53,655 bases of DNA from an uncultured Alistipes sp. (GCA_947629705.1 CANREN010000013.1:1-53655), one strand, 5' to 3'; shown: positions 44,027-53,620, counted from the stretch's first letter. Notes: a model not told the origin generated them from the sequence alone. Numbers and translations are program-made.

Positions 44027-44064
44027 TTATCTATGAATCGCAAAATTATCTATGAATCACAAAA
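44027..44064. repeat. Tandem 19-bp duplication before the lipoprotein gene
   Basis: TTATCTATGAATCGCAAAA (44027-44045) is repeated at 44046-44064 with one change. It occupies the leader just upstream of the ATG at 44014 and includes a TAATTTTG box on the minus strand (44048-44041). Confidence 0.6.
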
Positions 44065-44370
44065 CAGGCGGCCGTGCGTCTTTATCGTTCATCCTGCCGT
44101 TCTGCGCTTCCGTTCGTCGTGCAGGTCGTGCAGGGGTGCGCAGTACACGCCTGCAAATATAGCCGTTTTTTATCATTCGAGAATCAACTTCCCCTCGAAA
44201 TTCCTCCGCCGGTTTCGTTGGGTTGCAGCACGTCGGGAACGGCGCATCCTATCGTGAATGCAAGTTTCGCGCCGATCCCCGGGTTCGAAGTGAGCGTTCG
44301 GAGGCGTATTTTGAGCGGCGGCAGGGCCGGATCGAGGCGGATGCGGTGCATGTAGTGTGCGGAATCGTTT
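44065..44370. other. Spacer between the TonB-receptor and lipoprotein genes
   Basis: It holds TATATTTG on the minus strand (44161-44154), a plausible -7 element for the lipoprotein-nadC transcript with a poor -33. A 55-codon open frame (44351-44184, starting MHRIRLDPALPP) has native-like codon use but no recognisable homology; I do not call it a gene. Nothing else is visible. Confidence 0.4.
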
Positions 44371-46656
44371 TTATAGGTTGATACTCAATGTGATGCCGAA
44401 CGTTCGGGGACGTCCGCGCTGGACGAACTCGTGGCCGATGGATTTGAAATAGAAGACATCGCAGCGTTCGTTCGCGAGGTTGCGGCCCCAGATATCGAGC
44501 GTGTAATGCGGATGCTCGATGCGGATCGAGGCGTCGAACAGCGTGTAAAAAGGCTGCACGAGCGTGTTTTCCTCGTTCCATCGGATGCGGCCCGTGCCGC
44601 GCAGCCCCGCCTGCACGACCAAATCGCCCAACCAGCGCACGCCAGTCGGAAAAGTTTTCATCGCCGAAACCGAAAGGGTTTGCTGCGGGGCATAGGGCAG
44701 GAAATTGCCGCGAAAATCCTGCTGTCCGTTGTCGTAGCGGACGAATCGGGCATCCGTATAGCCGTAGGCCAACGACAGATCGAGCGTGCGCCACGGGGTG
44801 CATTGCATGGCCCATTCGGCGCCCCACGAACGGGTGCGGCCGGCGTTGGTCATCATGCGGCCGGTCGACGAACCCGCCGGAAAGACGGTCAGCTGTTGGT
44901 CGCGGCAGTCGATATAGAAAAGGGCGAAATCGCCCCGCACGGCCCCCTCCATGCACGAAAAGTGGCCGCCGAATTCGTAGTTCCAGCTGTATTCGGGCTT
45001 GTAGGACATCATGTCCTGTTCCTGATAACCGGCGTCCGACAGCATCGCCTGTTTCAGCTTCTCTTGCAGCATGTCCGAAAATATCTGCGTGTTGAATCCG
45101 CCCGCCTTGTAGCCTTTGGCCACCGTGAGGTAGAGGTTGCGCTGTTCGTCGAACGCATAGAGCGCCGAGAATTTGGGCAGCAGCTCGGCATAGGTGTGTG
45201 CGATGCGGTTGCGGTCGTCGATGGCGGCCGTTCGAGCGATGGGCTCGCCTCCGTCGATGATCAGTTTGTAGTCGAGGGCGCCTTGGCTGTGATAATGGAG
45301 CGTCGTGCGCTCGATATCGATGCGGAGACCGGCCGTGAAATGCCACTTGCCGGCCGTGAACCGCGATTCGTGATAGAGCGCTCCGCCGCAGGAGGGCGTC
45401 CGGAAGTCGGAAGCGAGCAGCAGTGCGTCGGCACTCTTCTCGAACCGGATATTGTCTAAATGGCCGTTCGCATGGGCGAAGATCAGTTCGTCGATGCCCG
45501 TCTGTTTGAACTGCACGGGGGCCTCCATCGTGCCGTGGCGGTAGAATCCGAACAGGCCGAACAGCCAGCCGTACCGCCGGCCGTCGTGCGAACGGAAGAC
45601 GAGGTCTTCGGTGAGGCTGTGTTCGCGCAGGGCCTGCCGCAGCGTGAAGTAGGAGAGCGGCAGAAAGTCCTGGTCGAGCATCATTTCATCGTCGGAGTAC
45701 TGGTATCCGGTGAGGGAGGATACGGAAAACCGCGCCGCATCGTACCGGATCGTCAGCCCGTCGCTCAACAGCGTGCGCGAATAGCTGCACGGATCGTTGT
45801 AGGCGATTTCGCCGCTGCGGGCGACGGTTTGCCCCTCCCGCTCGATCTCCGGCCCGACATAGACGTAGGGATAGCCGCCCTGTTCGAGCGCCGATGCGGC
45901 GAAGGTGTTTTCGATGCGCAGCCCGTGATCGTTGCGCCATTGGAGTTTCAGCCGCCCGCCGCCCGTCCGCTCCCAGTCGCACCGTTCGCCTGTCGCTTCG
46001 TTGCGGAACAATCCGTCGCTATGCTTGAAGAATCCCGTTACGGCGATGCCCAGATCGGGATTCAGCCGGTTGTAGCTCGATGCCCGCAGCCGGAAGTCGT
46101 TGCCGCTGGCGTATTCCATGCCGATGCGCACGCCTTCGTATTGCAGCGGCGAGAGCGTGTAGACGTTGATGACGCCCCCCATCGTGTTGCGGCCGTAGAG
46201 GGTCGATTGCGGGCCGCGCAATACCTCGATGCGCTCGACGTCGGCCAGCTCTGCGTCGAAATTGTTCTTTTGCAGGATCGGCACGTTGTCGATATTCAGC
46301 CCGATGACCGGCTGGTCGATGCGCGCGCCCAATCCGCGCACGTAGATCGACGAGGTCATGCGTGAACCGTAGTCGGGCAGGTGGAGGTTGGGCACCTGCA
46401 GCGACAGCCCCTTCAAGGCGTCGATATGCTCCCGCTCGATGACGCGGCTCCCCGCGATGGTCGAGGCCACGGGCTGCGAACGCAGGGCCATGCCCTGTTT
46501 GATGGCCGTTACCTGGATCCGGTCGATGACGAGGGCCGTATCGGCCGGGCTCTCCTCGGCGGATCGGAGGCCGGTCTCCTCCGCCTGAACCGGCAGAGTC
46601 CCGATAACCGCCCCGAGCAACGGCAGAAGGAGCGACGCTGCGCGGAATCTATTCAT
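44371..46656 (-). CDS. TonB-dependent outer membrane receptor, iron-complex type
   Basis: 761 residues. Signal peptide to about ...LPVQA, then a plug domain with IDRIQVTA (TonB-box-like), VPNLHLPDYGSRMTSSIYVRGLG, RIEVLRGPQSTLYGRNTMGGVINV. The barrel ends with NLANERCDVFYFKSIGHEFVQRGRPRTFGITLSINL and a terminal aromatic-free Leu. There is no N-terminal carboxypeptidase-like domain and no SusD partner, so it is unlike the SusC protein at the window start and closer to siderophore/heme or cobalamin receptors of the FecA/yersiniabactin-type. The start codon overlaps the rlmH end by 8 bases (ATGAATAG), so it is expressed with rlmH. Confidence 0.93.
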   Translation of the reverse strand: MNRFRAASLLLPLLGAVIGTLPVQAEETGLRSAEESPADTALVIDRIQVTAIKQGMALRSQPVASTIAGSRVIEREHIDALKGLSLQVPNLHLPDYGSRMTSSIYVRGLGARIDQPVIGLNIDNVPILQKNNFDAELADVERIEVLRGPQSTLYGRNTMGGVINVYTLSPLQYEGVRIGMEYASGNDFRLRASSYNRLNPDLGIAVTGFFKHSDGLFRNEATGERCDWERTGGGRLKLQWRNDHGLRIENTFAASALEQGGYPYVYVGPEIEREGQTVARSGEIAYNDPCSYSRTLLSDGLTIRYDAARFSVSSLTGYQYSDDEMMLDQDFLPLSYFTLRQALREHSLTEDLVFRSHDGRRYGWLFGLFGFYRHGTMEAPVQFKQTGIDELIFAHANGHLDNIRFEKSADALLLASDFRTPSCGGALYHESRFTAGKWHFTAGLRIDIERTTLHYHSQGALDYKLIIDGGEPIARTAAIDDRNRIAHTYAELLPKFSALYAFDEQRNLYLTVAKGYKAGGFNTQIFSDMLQEKLKQAMLSDAGYQEQDMMSYKPEYSWNYEFGGHFSCMEGAVRGDFALFYIDCRDQQLTVFPAGSSTGRMMTNAGRTRSWGAEWAMQCTPWRTLDLSLAYGYTDARFVRYDNGQQDFRGNFLPYAPQQTLSVSAMKTFPTGVRWLGDLVVQAGLRGTGRIRWNEENTLVQPFYTLFDASIRIEHPHYTLDIWGRNLANERCDVFYFKSIGHEFVQRGRPRTFGITLSINL

Positions 46657-47122
46657 GATGATAGGGTTCGTTGTTGAGGATGGCGAAGGCCCGGTAGAGC
46701 TGCTCGGCGAAGAGTACCCGCACGATTTGGTGCGAGAAGGTCATGCGGGAGAGCGAAATCCGTGCGTCGGCCCGCGCGTAGACCGCATCGGAAAAGCCGT
46801 AGGGCCCTCCGATGACCATCACGAGCCGTTTCGTGCCGCTGTTGAGGCGTTTCTGGAGCCATACGGCGAACTCCGCCGACCGCATCTCCTCGCCCCGCTC
46901 GTCGAGCAGCACGACGCAGTCGGTTTCGGCGAATTGGCGCAGCAGCGTTTCGCCCTCGGCGGCGCATTGCTGGCGGGGCGTCAGGTGGCGCGTGTTGCGC
47001 AGATCGGGCAGCGTCGTCAGGGCGAATCGGCAATAGCGATTCACCCGCCTGGCGTAGATTCCGACCAGCGAGGCGACCTCTTTCGAATCGGTTTTGCCTA
47101 TGACGATCAGTTCGATTTGCAT
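46649..47122 (-). CDS. rlmH: 23S rRNA (pseudouridine1915-N3) methyltransferase RlmH
   Basis: 157 residues from ATG 47122 (MQIELIVIGKT). SPOUT-class signatures: VVLLDERGEEMRSAEFA, VMVIGGPYGFS and the knot ending LSRMTFSHQIVRVLFAEQLYRAFAILNNEPYHHE, all typical. Methylates pseudouridine 1915 in helix 69 on the assembled ribosome. The start lies 16 bases inside the end of the upstream GH2-like gene, and its own stop overlaps the receptor start, so three genes overlap in a chain. Confidence 0.97.
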   Translation of the reverse strand: MQIELIVIGKTDSKEVASLVGIYARRVNRYCRFALTTLPDLRNTRHLTPRQQCAAEGETLLRQFAETDCVVLLDERGEEMRSAEFAVWLQKRLNSGTKRLVMVIGGPYGFSDAVYARADARISLSRMTFSHQIVRVLFAEQLYRAFAILNNEPYHHE

Positions 47123-48459
47123 AGATCGGAGTTCCATTCGCCGTCGGCATCTTCGTAGATGACCGGACGCGCCGGTTCGACCGATTTGAGCCATTCGTAG
47201 GCTTTGTACAGGTTATAGCCGTTGCCCGACGGATTGCCTAACGCATAGGCGATGACGCAGGTGAAGTTCCGCGAACGGTAATACATCGCCTGCACCCGTT
47301 GCAGATATTCGTCGGCCAGCGTCGGATCGTTCGAGGGCGTTCCTCCGAGGCTCCGGTCGCTGCGCCGCTCGGGTGCATGGAGGTTCGCCCGGTCGATGAC
47401 GTAGAGCCCTAATTCGTCGCACAGGGCGTAGAACCAGGCCGGCTGCGGATAGTCCGGACACAGCGTGTTGCAGCCTTGTTTGCGGATCGCGAGCAGCTGT
47501 GCACGGGTCGCCTGCTCGTCGGACGGTACGGCATTGTATCGTTTCGTCTTCAATGCCACCTCTTTCCCGAACTGCATGAACCGCCCCTCGGAAAACTCCG
47601 GTCGGCCGAAGCCGATCTTCAGCGGCATGTACTCCTTATAGGTGCCGTCGCGTTTCGTGAAGAGCATCACCTTGTAGAGCGGCGGATTCTTGACGGCGGC
47701 GTTCCGGCCCGTCGCAGCGGCCGGCTGCCACTTGTTCTCGTAGGCGTGGTAGATGAAGGGTTGGAAGTGCAGCGTGTCGGCCGAGCGGCCCGGCAGCCTC
47801 GTCTCGGCGATATTGAACTCGAGCAGCTTGCCCTGCGGCGAATAGATGTCGTAGCCCACCGTTACGGGCTCGTCGTAGTTGAAGCGGTTCTGCACGATGA
47901 TCCGCAAATCGAGCATGGCGAAGTCGCGCCCCAGCGTATCGGGCACTAACGCGATTTCGAAGTCGCGGATCGACCGTTTTTCCTGATAGTAGAGGTAGCT
48001 GCCGTCGAACGGCTTGCCGTGCGGGGCTCCGCGGGCGTCGAGGCTGTCGCGGCCGTTGAGGAGCACGATTTTGAAATCGTTGGCCCCTTGCCGGATGCAG
48101 TCCGTGAGATCGAATTCGGCGGGGGTGAGCGCATCGGCGATTTCAGCCACCTGCCGGTCGTTGACCCACAGTTGGTAGGCCGCTTGCGGATTTTCCAGAT
48201 GCAGATAGGTGCAGCCGTCGGTCCAGACATAGGGGATCTCGATCGTCTGTCCGACGACGGCCCGCAGCGGGCCGTCGGTCGCGAGACGCACTTCGGGCCG
48301 GAAGTCGATGCTGTGGCCCGAGCGGGCGCGGACGCGGGATTCGGCGTCGTGGCGGGTATCGTAGGGAACGACCTCCGTGCGGTGGATGCGGCCGGTCTGC
48401 CGGGCCGTTGCGGCCGTGCCGAGGAGCAGGCCCGCACAAAACAACAAGGCGTGTTTCAT
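47107..48459 (-). CDS. GH2/beta-galactosidase-like protein lacking catalytic residues
   Basis: 450 residues from ATG 48459 (MKHALLFCAGLL), with a signal peptide ending near TAATARQ. Residues ~45-290 resemble the sugar-binding and Ig-like domains of GH2 (VWTDGCTYLHLENPQAAYQLWVNDRQV). From ~315 the LacZ-like barrel begins: QLLAIRKQGCNTLCPDYPQPAWFYALCDELGLYVIDRANL. The acid/base region reads ALGNPSGNGYN at 407-416, with Pro410 where LacZ has the catalytic Glu of GNESG. The protein ends 40 residues later, before the nucleophile. Thus no GH2 activity is expected; a glycan-binding or structural role is possible. The end overlaps rlmH by 16 bases. Confidence 0.8.
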   Translation of the reverse strand: MKHALLFCAGLLLGTAATARQTGRIHRTEVVPYDTRHDAESRVRARSGHSIDFRPEVRLATDGPLRAVVGQTIEIPYVWTDGCTYLHLENPQAAYQLWVNDRQVAEIADALTPAEFDLTDCIRQGANDFKIVLLNGRDSLDARGAPHGKPFDGSYLYYQEKRSIRDFEIALVPDTLGRDFAMLDLRIIVQNRFNYDEPVTVGYDIYSPQGKLLEFNIAETRLPGRSADTLHFQPFIYHAYENKWQPAAATGRNAAVKNPPLYKVMLFTKRDGTYKEYMPLKIGFGRPEFSEGRFMQFGKEVALKTKRYNAVPSDEQATRAQLLAIRKQGCNTLCPDYPQPAWFYALCDELGLYVIDRANLHAPERRSDRSLGGTPSNDPTLADEYLQRVQAMYYRSRNFTCVIAYALGNPSGNGYNLYKAYEWLKSVEPARPVIYEDADGEWNSDLCKSN

Positions 48460-48481
48460 GGCGTGTCGATATAAGGCGGTG

Positions 48482-48512
48482 TAAAGGTACCTTTTTTTTG
48501 ACAAATCGCAAA
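48482..48512 (-). promoter_or_regulatory. Possible promoter of the GH2-like/rlmH/receptor operon
   Basis: On the minus strand TTTG (48512-48509) and TACCTTTA (48489-48482), spacing 19, one mismatch in the -7 element. It overlaps the divergent asnS promoter. Confidence 0.45.
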
Positions 48513-48527
48513 TTATCGCTAACTTTG
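48497..48527 (+). promoter_or_regulatory. Promoter of asnS
   Basis: TTTG at 48497-48500 and TAACTTTG at 48520-48527, spacing 19 bases, about 67 bases before the ATG. Confidence 0.8.
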
Positions 48528-48594
48528 GCAACTCGGAAGAAATCTTCGCTTACGAAGAATCGCTTTCGCTTGTGCGAATTAAAGGGAAAAAGAT

Positions 48595-49983
48595 ATGAAA
48601 ACGCAACGGATTGTTGAGATTCTGAAATCGGGCGTCGCAGATACCGACCTCACCGTACAGGGCTGGGTGCGCACCAAGCGCGGCAATAAAAATGTGGCGT
48701 TCATCGCCTTGAACGACGGTTCGTGCGCCGCCAACTTGCAGATCGTCGTCGATTTGGAGCAAATTCCCGAATCGGTGCTGAAAACCATCACGACCGGTGC
48801 CTGCATCCGTGTCGACGGCCGGTTGGTCGCTTCGCCCGCTTCGGGGCAGCGCGTCGAGGTGCAGGCGAAGGCGATCGAGGTCTACGGCACGGCCGACCCC
48901 GAGACCTATCCTTTGCAGAAAAAGGGCCATTCGTTGGAGTTCCTGCGCGACATTGCCTATCTGCGTCCGCGTACCAATACGTTCGGCGCCGTGCTCCGCA
49001 TACGTCATGCCATGGCCTACGCCATCCACGAATATTTCAATAAGAACGGGTTCTATTATTTCCATACGCCGATCATCACCGCCTCCGACTGCGAGGGAGC
49101 CGGCGCAATGTTCCAGGTAACGACCCTCGATCTGAACGACCTGCCCAAGAACGGGGAGGGCAAGGTCGATTATACGCAGGATTTCTTCGGCAAATCGTGC
49201 AATCTGACTGTCTCGGGCCAGTTGGAGGGCGAGCTCGGCGCGTTGGCTTTGGGACGTATCTATACGTTCGGCCCGACATTCCGCGCCGAAAATTCCAATA
49301 CGCCGCGCCATGCCTCGGAGTTTTGGATGATCGAACCCGAAGCCGCTTTCTTCGACCTGGAGGATAACATGGAGCTGGCCGAAGACTTTCTCAAATATCT
49401 GATTCAGTATGCGTTGGATAACTGTTCCGAGGATTTGGCCTTCATGAACAAGATGTGGGACCCGGAGCTGCTCGACCGTCTGCATTTCGTCGTGGCGCAC
49501 GATTTCAAGCGTCTCGACTACTCCGAGGGCATCGGGATTTTGAAGGCCTCGGGCCGCAAATTCGAATTCCCGTGCGACTGGGGCTGCGATCTGCAGTCGG
49601 AACACGAACGCTACCTTGTCGAGGAGCATTTCAAGCGTCCGGTCATCCTCATCAACTACCCGAAGGAGATCAAGGCCTTCTACATGAAACAGAACGACGA
49701 CGGGAGGACCGTGCGCGGAATGGACGTGCTTTTCCCGAGAATCGGCGAAATTATCGGCGGTTCGGAGCGCGAGGCCGATTATGGCAAACTTCATGCAAGG
49801 GTGCAGGAGCTCGGCATGAACGAACGCGAGTTGTGGTGGTATTTGGATACCCGCCGCTGGGGATCGGCGCCGCACTCGGGATTCGGTTTGGGATTCGACC
49901 GTCTGCTGATCTTCGTTACCGGACTGACGAACATCCGCGATGTGCAGCCTTTCCCGCGTACGCCGCAGCACGCCGATTTCTGA
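48595..49983 (+). CDS. asnS: Asparaginyl-tRNA synthetase
   Basis: 462 residues. N-terminal OB-fold anticodon domain ([22 protein letters not shown], residues ~19-40). Class IIb core: motif 2 [25 protein letters not shown] and motif 3 [17 protein letters not shown] near the C-terminus. The [15 protein letters not shown] wording is AsnRS rather than AspRS. Charges tRNA-Asn with asparagine in the cytoplasm. It has its own promoter; rpoN follows 98 bases later on the same strand, a common order in Bacteroidetes. Confidence 0.97.
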   Translation: MKTQRIVEILKSGVADTDLTVQGWVRTKRGNKNVAFIALNDGSCAANLQIVVDLEQIPESVLKTITTGACIRVDGRLVASPASGQRVEVQAKAIEVYGTADPETYPLQKKGHSLEFLRDIAYLRPRTNTFGAVLRIRHAMAYAIHEYFNKNGFYYFHTPIITASDCEGAGAMFQVTTLDLNDLPKNGEGKVDYTQDFFGKSCNLTVSGQLEGELGALALGRIYTFGPTFRAENSNTPRHASEFWMIEPEAAFFDLEDNMELAEDFLKYLIQYALDNCSEDLAFMNKMWDPELLDRLHFVVAHDFKRLDYSEGIGILKASGRKFEFPCDWGCDLQSEHERYLVEEHFKRPVILINYPKEIKAFYMKQNDDGRTVRGMDVLFPRIGEIIGGSEREADYGKLHARVQELGMNERELWWYLDTRRWGSAPHSGFGLGFDRLLIFVTGLTNIRDVQPFPRTPQHADF

Positions 49984-50081
49984 TCGAACGCAGGAAAGAT
50001 CGAACTTCGGGAACCGGCTCGGTGCGGCACGCATGTCGACGGGGCTTCAGCTCCCGATGTCGATTTTTTTAATACGAAAAC

Positions 50082-51506
50082 ATGGCAATCAATCAGAAGC
50101 AGATTTTGTCGCTTCAGCAGAAGCTCTCTCCGCAGCAGATTCAGATGATCAAGCTGCTGGAGCTGCCGACCGTGCAGTTGGAGCAGCGCATCAAGCAGGA
50201 GATCGAGGATAATATCGTGTTGGAAGAGGAGGAGCGCCCGGCCGAGGAGACCGAGGAACAGCCGCAGCAAATCTCTGTGGACGAGTATCTGCGCGACGAC
50301 GATACCCCTTCCTACAAAAGCCGCATCAACAACTTCTCGAAAGACGACAAGCAGCGGCCGGTCTATCTGACCGAGGGCCGTTCGCTGCATGAATATCTGA
50401 TCGAGCAGTTGGGCTACCGCAACCTGTCGGAGCGCGATCGGAAGCTGGCGGCCTATTTGGTGGGCAGCATCGACGAGGACGGCTATCTGCGCCGCGACTT
50501 GGAGTCGGTGGCCGACGATATCGCTTTCACGGTGGGCATCGAGACCACGGCGGATGAACTGGAACGCCTGTTGAACCTGATCCACGAGTTGGAACCGGCC
50601 GGCGTCGGCGCCCGCAATCTGCAAGAGTGTCTGTTGTTGCAGATGGCGCAGAAAAAGCTCGATACGCGCGCCCGCCGGTTGGCCCGCAAGATTCTGGCCT
50701 TCTATTTCGACGAATTCGTCAAGAAGCATTACGAGAAATTGATGTCGCGTTTGCAGGTCTCCGAGGCGGATTTCCGCGAAGCGATCGCCGAGATCCGACG
50801 CTTGTCGCCCAAACCCGGCAACCTCTACGCCGAGGGCGGAACCGACACCACGCCCTACATTATCCCCGATTTTCTGCTCGATTATCAGGATGGCCGCTTC
50901 TCGCTGTCGCTGAACTCCTACAATGTGCCCGAAGTGCGCATCAATCACCGGTATATGGAGATGATCCGCGACATGGTCGCGTCCGACGGAACCGTGAAGG
51001 AGCGGGACAAGGAGGCGTTGCAGTTCGTCAAGAACAAGATCGATTCGGCGAAGTGGTTCATTTCGGCCATCAAGCAGCGGCACGATACGTTGATGCGGAC
51101 GATGCAGACCATTCTGGATTACCAGACCGAGTATTTCAAGGACGGCGACCAGTCGAAACTCCGCCCGATGATTCTCAAGGATATCGCCGACCGGACGGGA
51201 TTGGATGTCTCGACCATTTCGCGCGTGGTGAACAGCAAATACGTCCAGACGCAGTTCGGCATCATCCTGTTGAAGTCGCTCTTTTCGGAGGCGATGCAGA
51301 CCGAGAGCGGCGAGGAGGTGTCGAGCTACGAGATCAAGAACATTCTCCGGCGGTGCATCGACGAGGAGGAGAAGCGCCATCCGTTGACGGACGAGACGTT
51401 GATGGACATTCTCAACGCCAAGGGATACCGCATCGCCCGACGTACGGTGGCGAAGTATCGCGAAATGTTGGGCATTCCGGTCGCGCGCCTGCGGAAACAG
51501 ATTTGA
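50082..51506 (+). CDS. rpoN: RNA polymerase sigma-54 factor
   Basis: 474 residues. Region I is Gln/Leu-rich (QKQILSLQQKLSPQQIQMIKLL), followed by an acidic region II (EEEERPAEETEEQ). The core-binding region has LVGSIDEDGYL and GVGARNLQECLLLQM. Near the C-terminus a helix-turn-helix (DRTGLDVSTISRVVNSKYVQT) and the RpoN box ARRTVAKYREMLGIP recognise -24/-12 promoters. Needs AAA+ activators, none of which is in the window. Preceded by asnS and followed by an integral membrane protein. Confidence 0.97.
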   Translation: MAINQKQILSLQQKLSPQQIQMIKLLELPTVQLEQRIKQEIEDNIVLEEEERPAEETEEQPQQISVDEYLRDDDTPSYKSRINNFSKDDKQRPVYLTEGRSLHEYLIEQLGYRNLSERDRKLAAYLVGSIDEDGYLRRDLESVADDIAFTVGIETTADELERLLNLIHELEPAGVGARNLQECLLLQMAQKKLDTRARRLARKILAFYFDEFVKKHYEKLMSRLQVSEADFREAIAEIRRLSPKPGNLYAEGGTDTTPYIIPDFLLDYQDGRFSLSLNSYNVPEVRINHRYMEMIRDMVASDGTVKERDKEALQFVKNKIDSAKWFISAIKQRHDTLMRTMQTILDYQTEYFKDGDQSKLRPMILKDIADRTGLDVSTISRVVNSKYVQTQFGIILLKSLFSEAMQTESGEEVSSYEIKNILRRCIDEEEKRHPLTDETLMDILNAKGYRIARRTVAKYREMLGIPVARLRKQI

Positions 51507-51647
51507 TGAGGCGAAGCGGCGGAGCAGTCGGCTCGCGGCTCGCGCCTGGCGATTTTCCATTCCGTGCGACCCGTGCCGAATTTGCCGAATTTGCCGAATG
51601 CACCCGTGCCGCCCGACCGAACGATGACCCGACCGAACGATAAAAAA

Positions 51648-52268
51648 ATGAAGACGACGATGAATTGCACGCGTTGGGCCGACGGCCTTTCGTGGGTGCT
51701 GCACCCTTTTTTGCAGCCGCTTTACCTGATTACGCTCCTGTTGACCTGTACGGCCTTTGCCGGTTATTCGTGGACGGTGCGGCTCTATCTGTGGGGCGTG
51801 GTCATCCTCTACACGATGCTGATTCCCGCGCTTGCGCTCTGTATGTTGCGGGCGCTCGGACGTCTTTCCGACTACCGCATCGACAACCGGCACGAACGGA
51901 TTCTGCCGTTGTCGATCGGTGCGGTGTGTTATCTTTTGTGCGCGCTGACTTTGAGCCGGATCGGTTCGGCCGTGTTCATCCGCAAGTTCATGATGGCGGC
52001 CGCCTGCTGCGAGTTGATGGCGCTGTTCGTCTCGCTGCGGTGGAAGATCAGCCTGCATCTGACGGGCATGGGCGCTTTGACGGCCATGTTCGTTACGATG
52101 AACTTCATCGGCGTAGGGAACATGCTCCTGCCGTTGTCCGTCATCGTGCTCGCTTCGGGGGCCTTGGCCTCCGCCCGCCTCTATTTGGGGTGCCACAACG
52201 GCGCGCAAATCTTCGTCGGCTTCTGCGGCGGGTTCGTCGTCGCGACTTTGGCCGTCCTGTTTCTGTAA
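51648..52268 (+). CDS. Integral membrane protein of unknown function
   Basis: 206 residues from ATG 51648 (MKTTMNCTRWADGLSWVLHP); upstream in-frame ATGs at 51624 and 51564 add polar, low-complexity residues with a short GCCGAATTT triplication in the DNA. Five or six membrane segments; HPFLQPLYLITLLLT, a cytoplasmic RIDNRHERILPLS loop and a glycine-rich HNGAQIFVGFCGGF ending. Proteins of this kind often lie next to rpoN in Bacteroidetes; a link to PAP2-like membrane proteins is possible, but no phosphatase motif is visible. Confidence 0.75.
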   Translation: MKTTMNCTRWADGLSWVLHPFLQPLYLITLLLTCTAFAGYSWTVRLYLWGVVILYTMLIPALALCMLRALGRLSDYRIDNRHERILPLSIGAVCYLLCALTLSRIGSAVFIRKFMMAAACCELMALFVSLRWKISLHLTGMGALTAMFVTMNFIGVGNMLLPLSVIVLASGALASARLYLGCHNGAQIFVGFCGGFVVATLAVLFL

Positions 52269-52298
52269 GGCTTCGTGCGAGGTCGTATTTTCAATACG

Positions 52299-52328
52299 AA
52301 TCCCGACCTATGAAAGGGCCGGGATTCT
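52299..52328. terminator. Hairpin between convergent genes
   Basis: GAATCCCG (52299-52306) pairs with CGGGATTC (52321-52328), with further partial pairing inside. It sits between the ends of the membrane-protein and acyltransferase genes; no strong T-run. Confidence 0.4.
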
Positions 52329-52332
52329 GGTT

Positions 52333-53471
52333 TCATGCCCGTCCGGCTATGATTTTCAGCAGTCGGGGCGTGTAGCGTTTCATCAGATAGAACGCGCTCA
52401 AAAGTAGCATGAGGGTCGATAGGGTAGCTGTTGTATACACTCCCAGAATGGCCATGTCCGATTGGGGCTGTGTCAGAACGAACAGTATGCGGAGCAATCG
52501 GGAGCAGATAAGCGCGTGCGATACATAGATGAAGAAGCTCGAAGCTGCAAGAAACGTAGTTGGATGACAGATGCCGTGATTGAGCAGCCAGGCTGCTGCA
52601 TTGTAGGCAAATAGCAATCCTGCCACGATATTTAGCCGTTTGATCGTGAACGCTGCTTCGGGCCAGCCGTGCATGGCGATGATATACGACAGTGCGAAGA
52701 GCGGATAAATCCACATGGAGCGTTTGAAATAGCGTCCGAAAATCTCCAGCATGTCTTTTCGGTGAATGCTCAAATAGGCACCCCACGAGAAGAAAAAGAG
52801 GGCATTCATCAGCTGGTTCGCATGTCCTAAATCCCAATAACCCATCGTGAACCATAGCAATCCCAGTCCGATGACTGCATGGACTCCGATTCGTTTCAGC
52901 ATTCGATAAAGCAAAGGTGTGCATACGACGATGAGCATCAGGTCGCGCAAGAACCAAAGCGGTGGGTCGATCGGATAGATTGCCGAATTAGCGGGTTGAG
53001 AATCGATCCGGGCCGAAAAGAAACCGTGGGAGTTATCCCAAAAACAACCCAATAGGGATTGGATACTGAATTGAAAATCGGCATCGAATGTCTGAAATTC
53101 GTTGAATAGAGGCAAAAGTTTGAGGAATGTCAGTAGGATAGCGATCGTGTTCCAGATGAGATAAGGAATCATGAGTGTTTTAACTCTGTTTTTCAGTTTT
53201 CGCAGATAAGTCGCTTGTTCCATTCGACACCGAAAAAGAAGACGAATCCGGAGATGAAAAAATAAATCGGTACGCTTTGCCCGCGAAGAAATCCGTCTAT
53301 CCAGTAATTCACCTCTCGAAAGAGCGGGTAGTTTTGCAGGTCGGCGAAGTCTCCTTGCAGATAGAGTCCGTCTGCGGACCAGGTGTGCATCGTCAGTACG
53401 ACGATGGCTAACGGAAAACGCAGTAAATCGAGCGTTTGTTGCCGTCGGGTGGATTGCATAGGTGCAGCCAT
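52333..53471 (-). pseudogene. Frameshifted acyltransferase-3-family membrane protein gene
   Basis: The first part, from ATG 53471 (MAAPMQSTRRQQTLDLLRFPLAIVV), reads to YFFISGFVFFFGVEWN and then hits a stop at 53193. The continuation is in another frame: ATYLRKLKNRVKTLMIPYLIWN and eight or so further membrane segments to ...LLKIIAGRA. Intact acyltransferase-3 proteins read GFxFFxxVEWNxxxYxxKLKxRxxTLxIPYxxWN without a break. The shift lies near 53205-53220 and one missing base would repair it; no homopolymer is at that spot. The family O-acylates surface sugars. Either a true pseudogene or an assembly/sequencing error. Confidence 0.8.
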
Positions 53472-53612
53472 GATAGTAATCGAGCCGTAGCAAAACTCCT
53501 CCTGCGGCGAGGTTCGTAATTCGGGTAAATAAAAGAGAAAGCGTGGAACTGCAATATATGATATTCGGGAAGCCGGAAACAACCCGAAATGAAAAAAAGA
53601 GCTAAACATCTG

Positions 53613-53620
53613 CAAATATA
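53613..53620 (-). promoter_or_regulatory. Possible -7 element of the acyltransferase gene
   Basis: TATATTTG on the minus strand (53620-53613), about 140 bases before ATG 53471; no convincing -33 box within the window. Confidence 0.35.

Noticed and set aside
44184..44351. 55-codon small gene after the TonB receptor
   Set aside because: Codon use is native-like but there is no recognisable homology, signal or start-site evidence.
49791..52208. 805-codon minus-strand open frame opposite asnS, rpoN and the membrane protein
   Set aside because: Shadow of three convincing + strand genes; Gln/His/Arg-rich without motifs.
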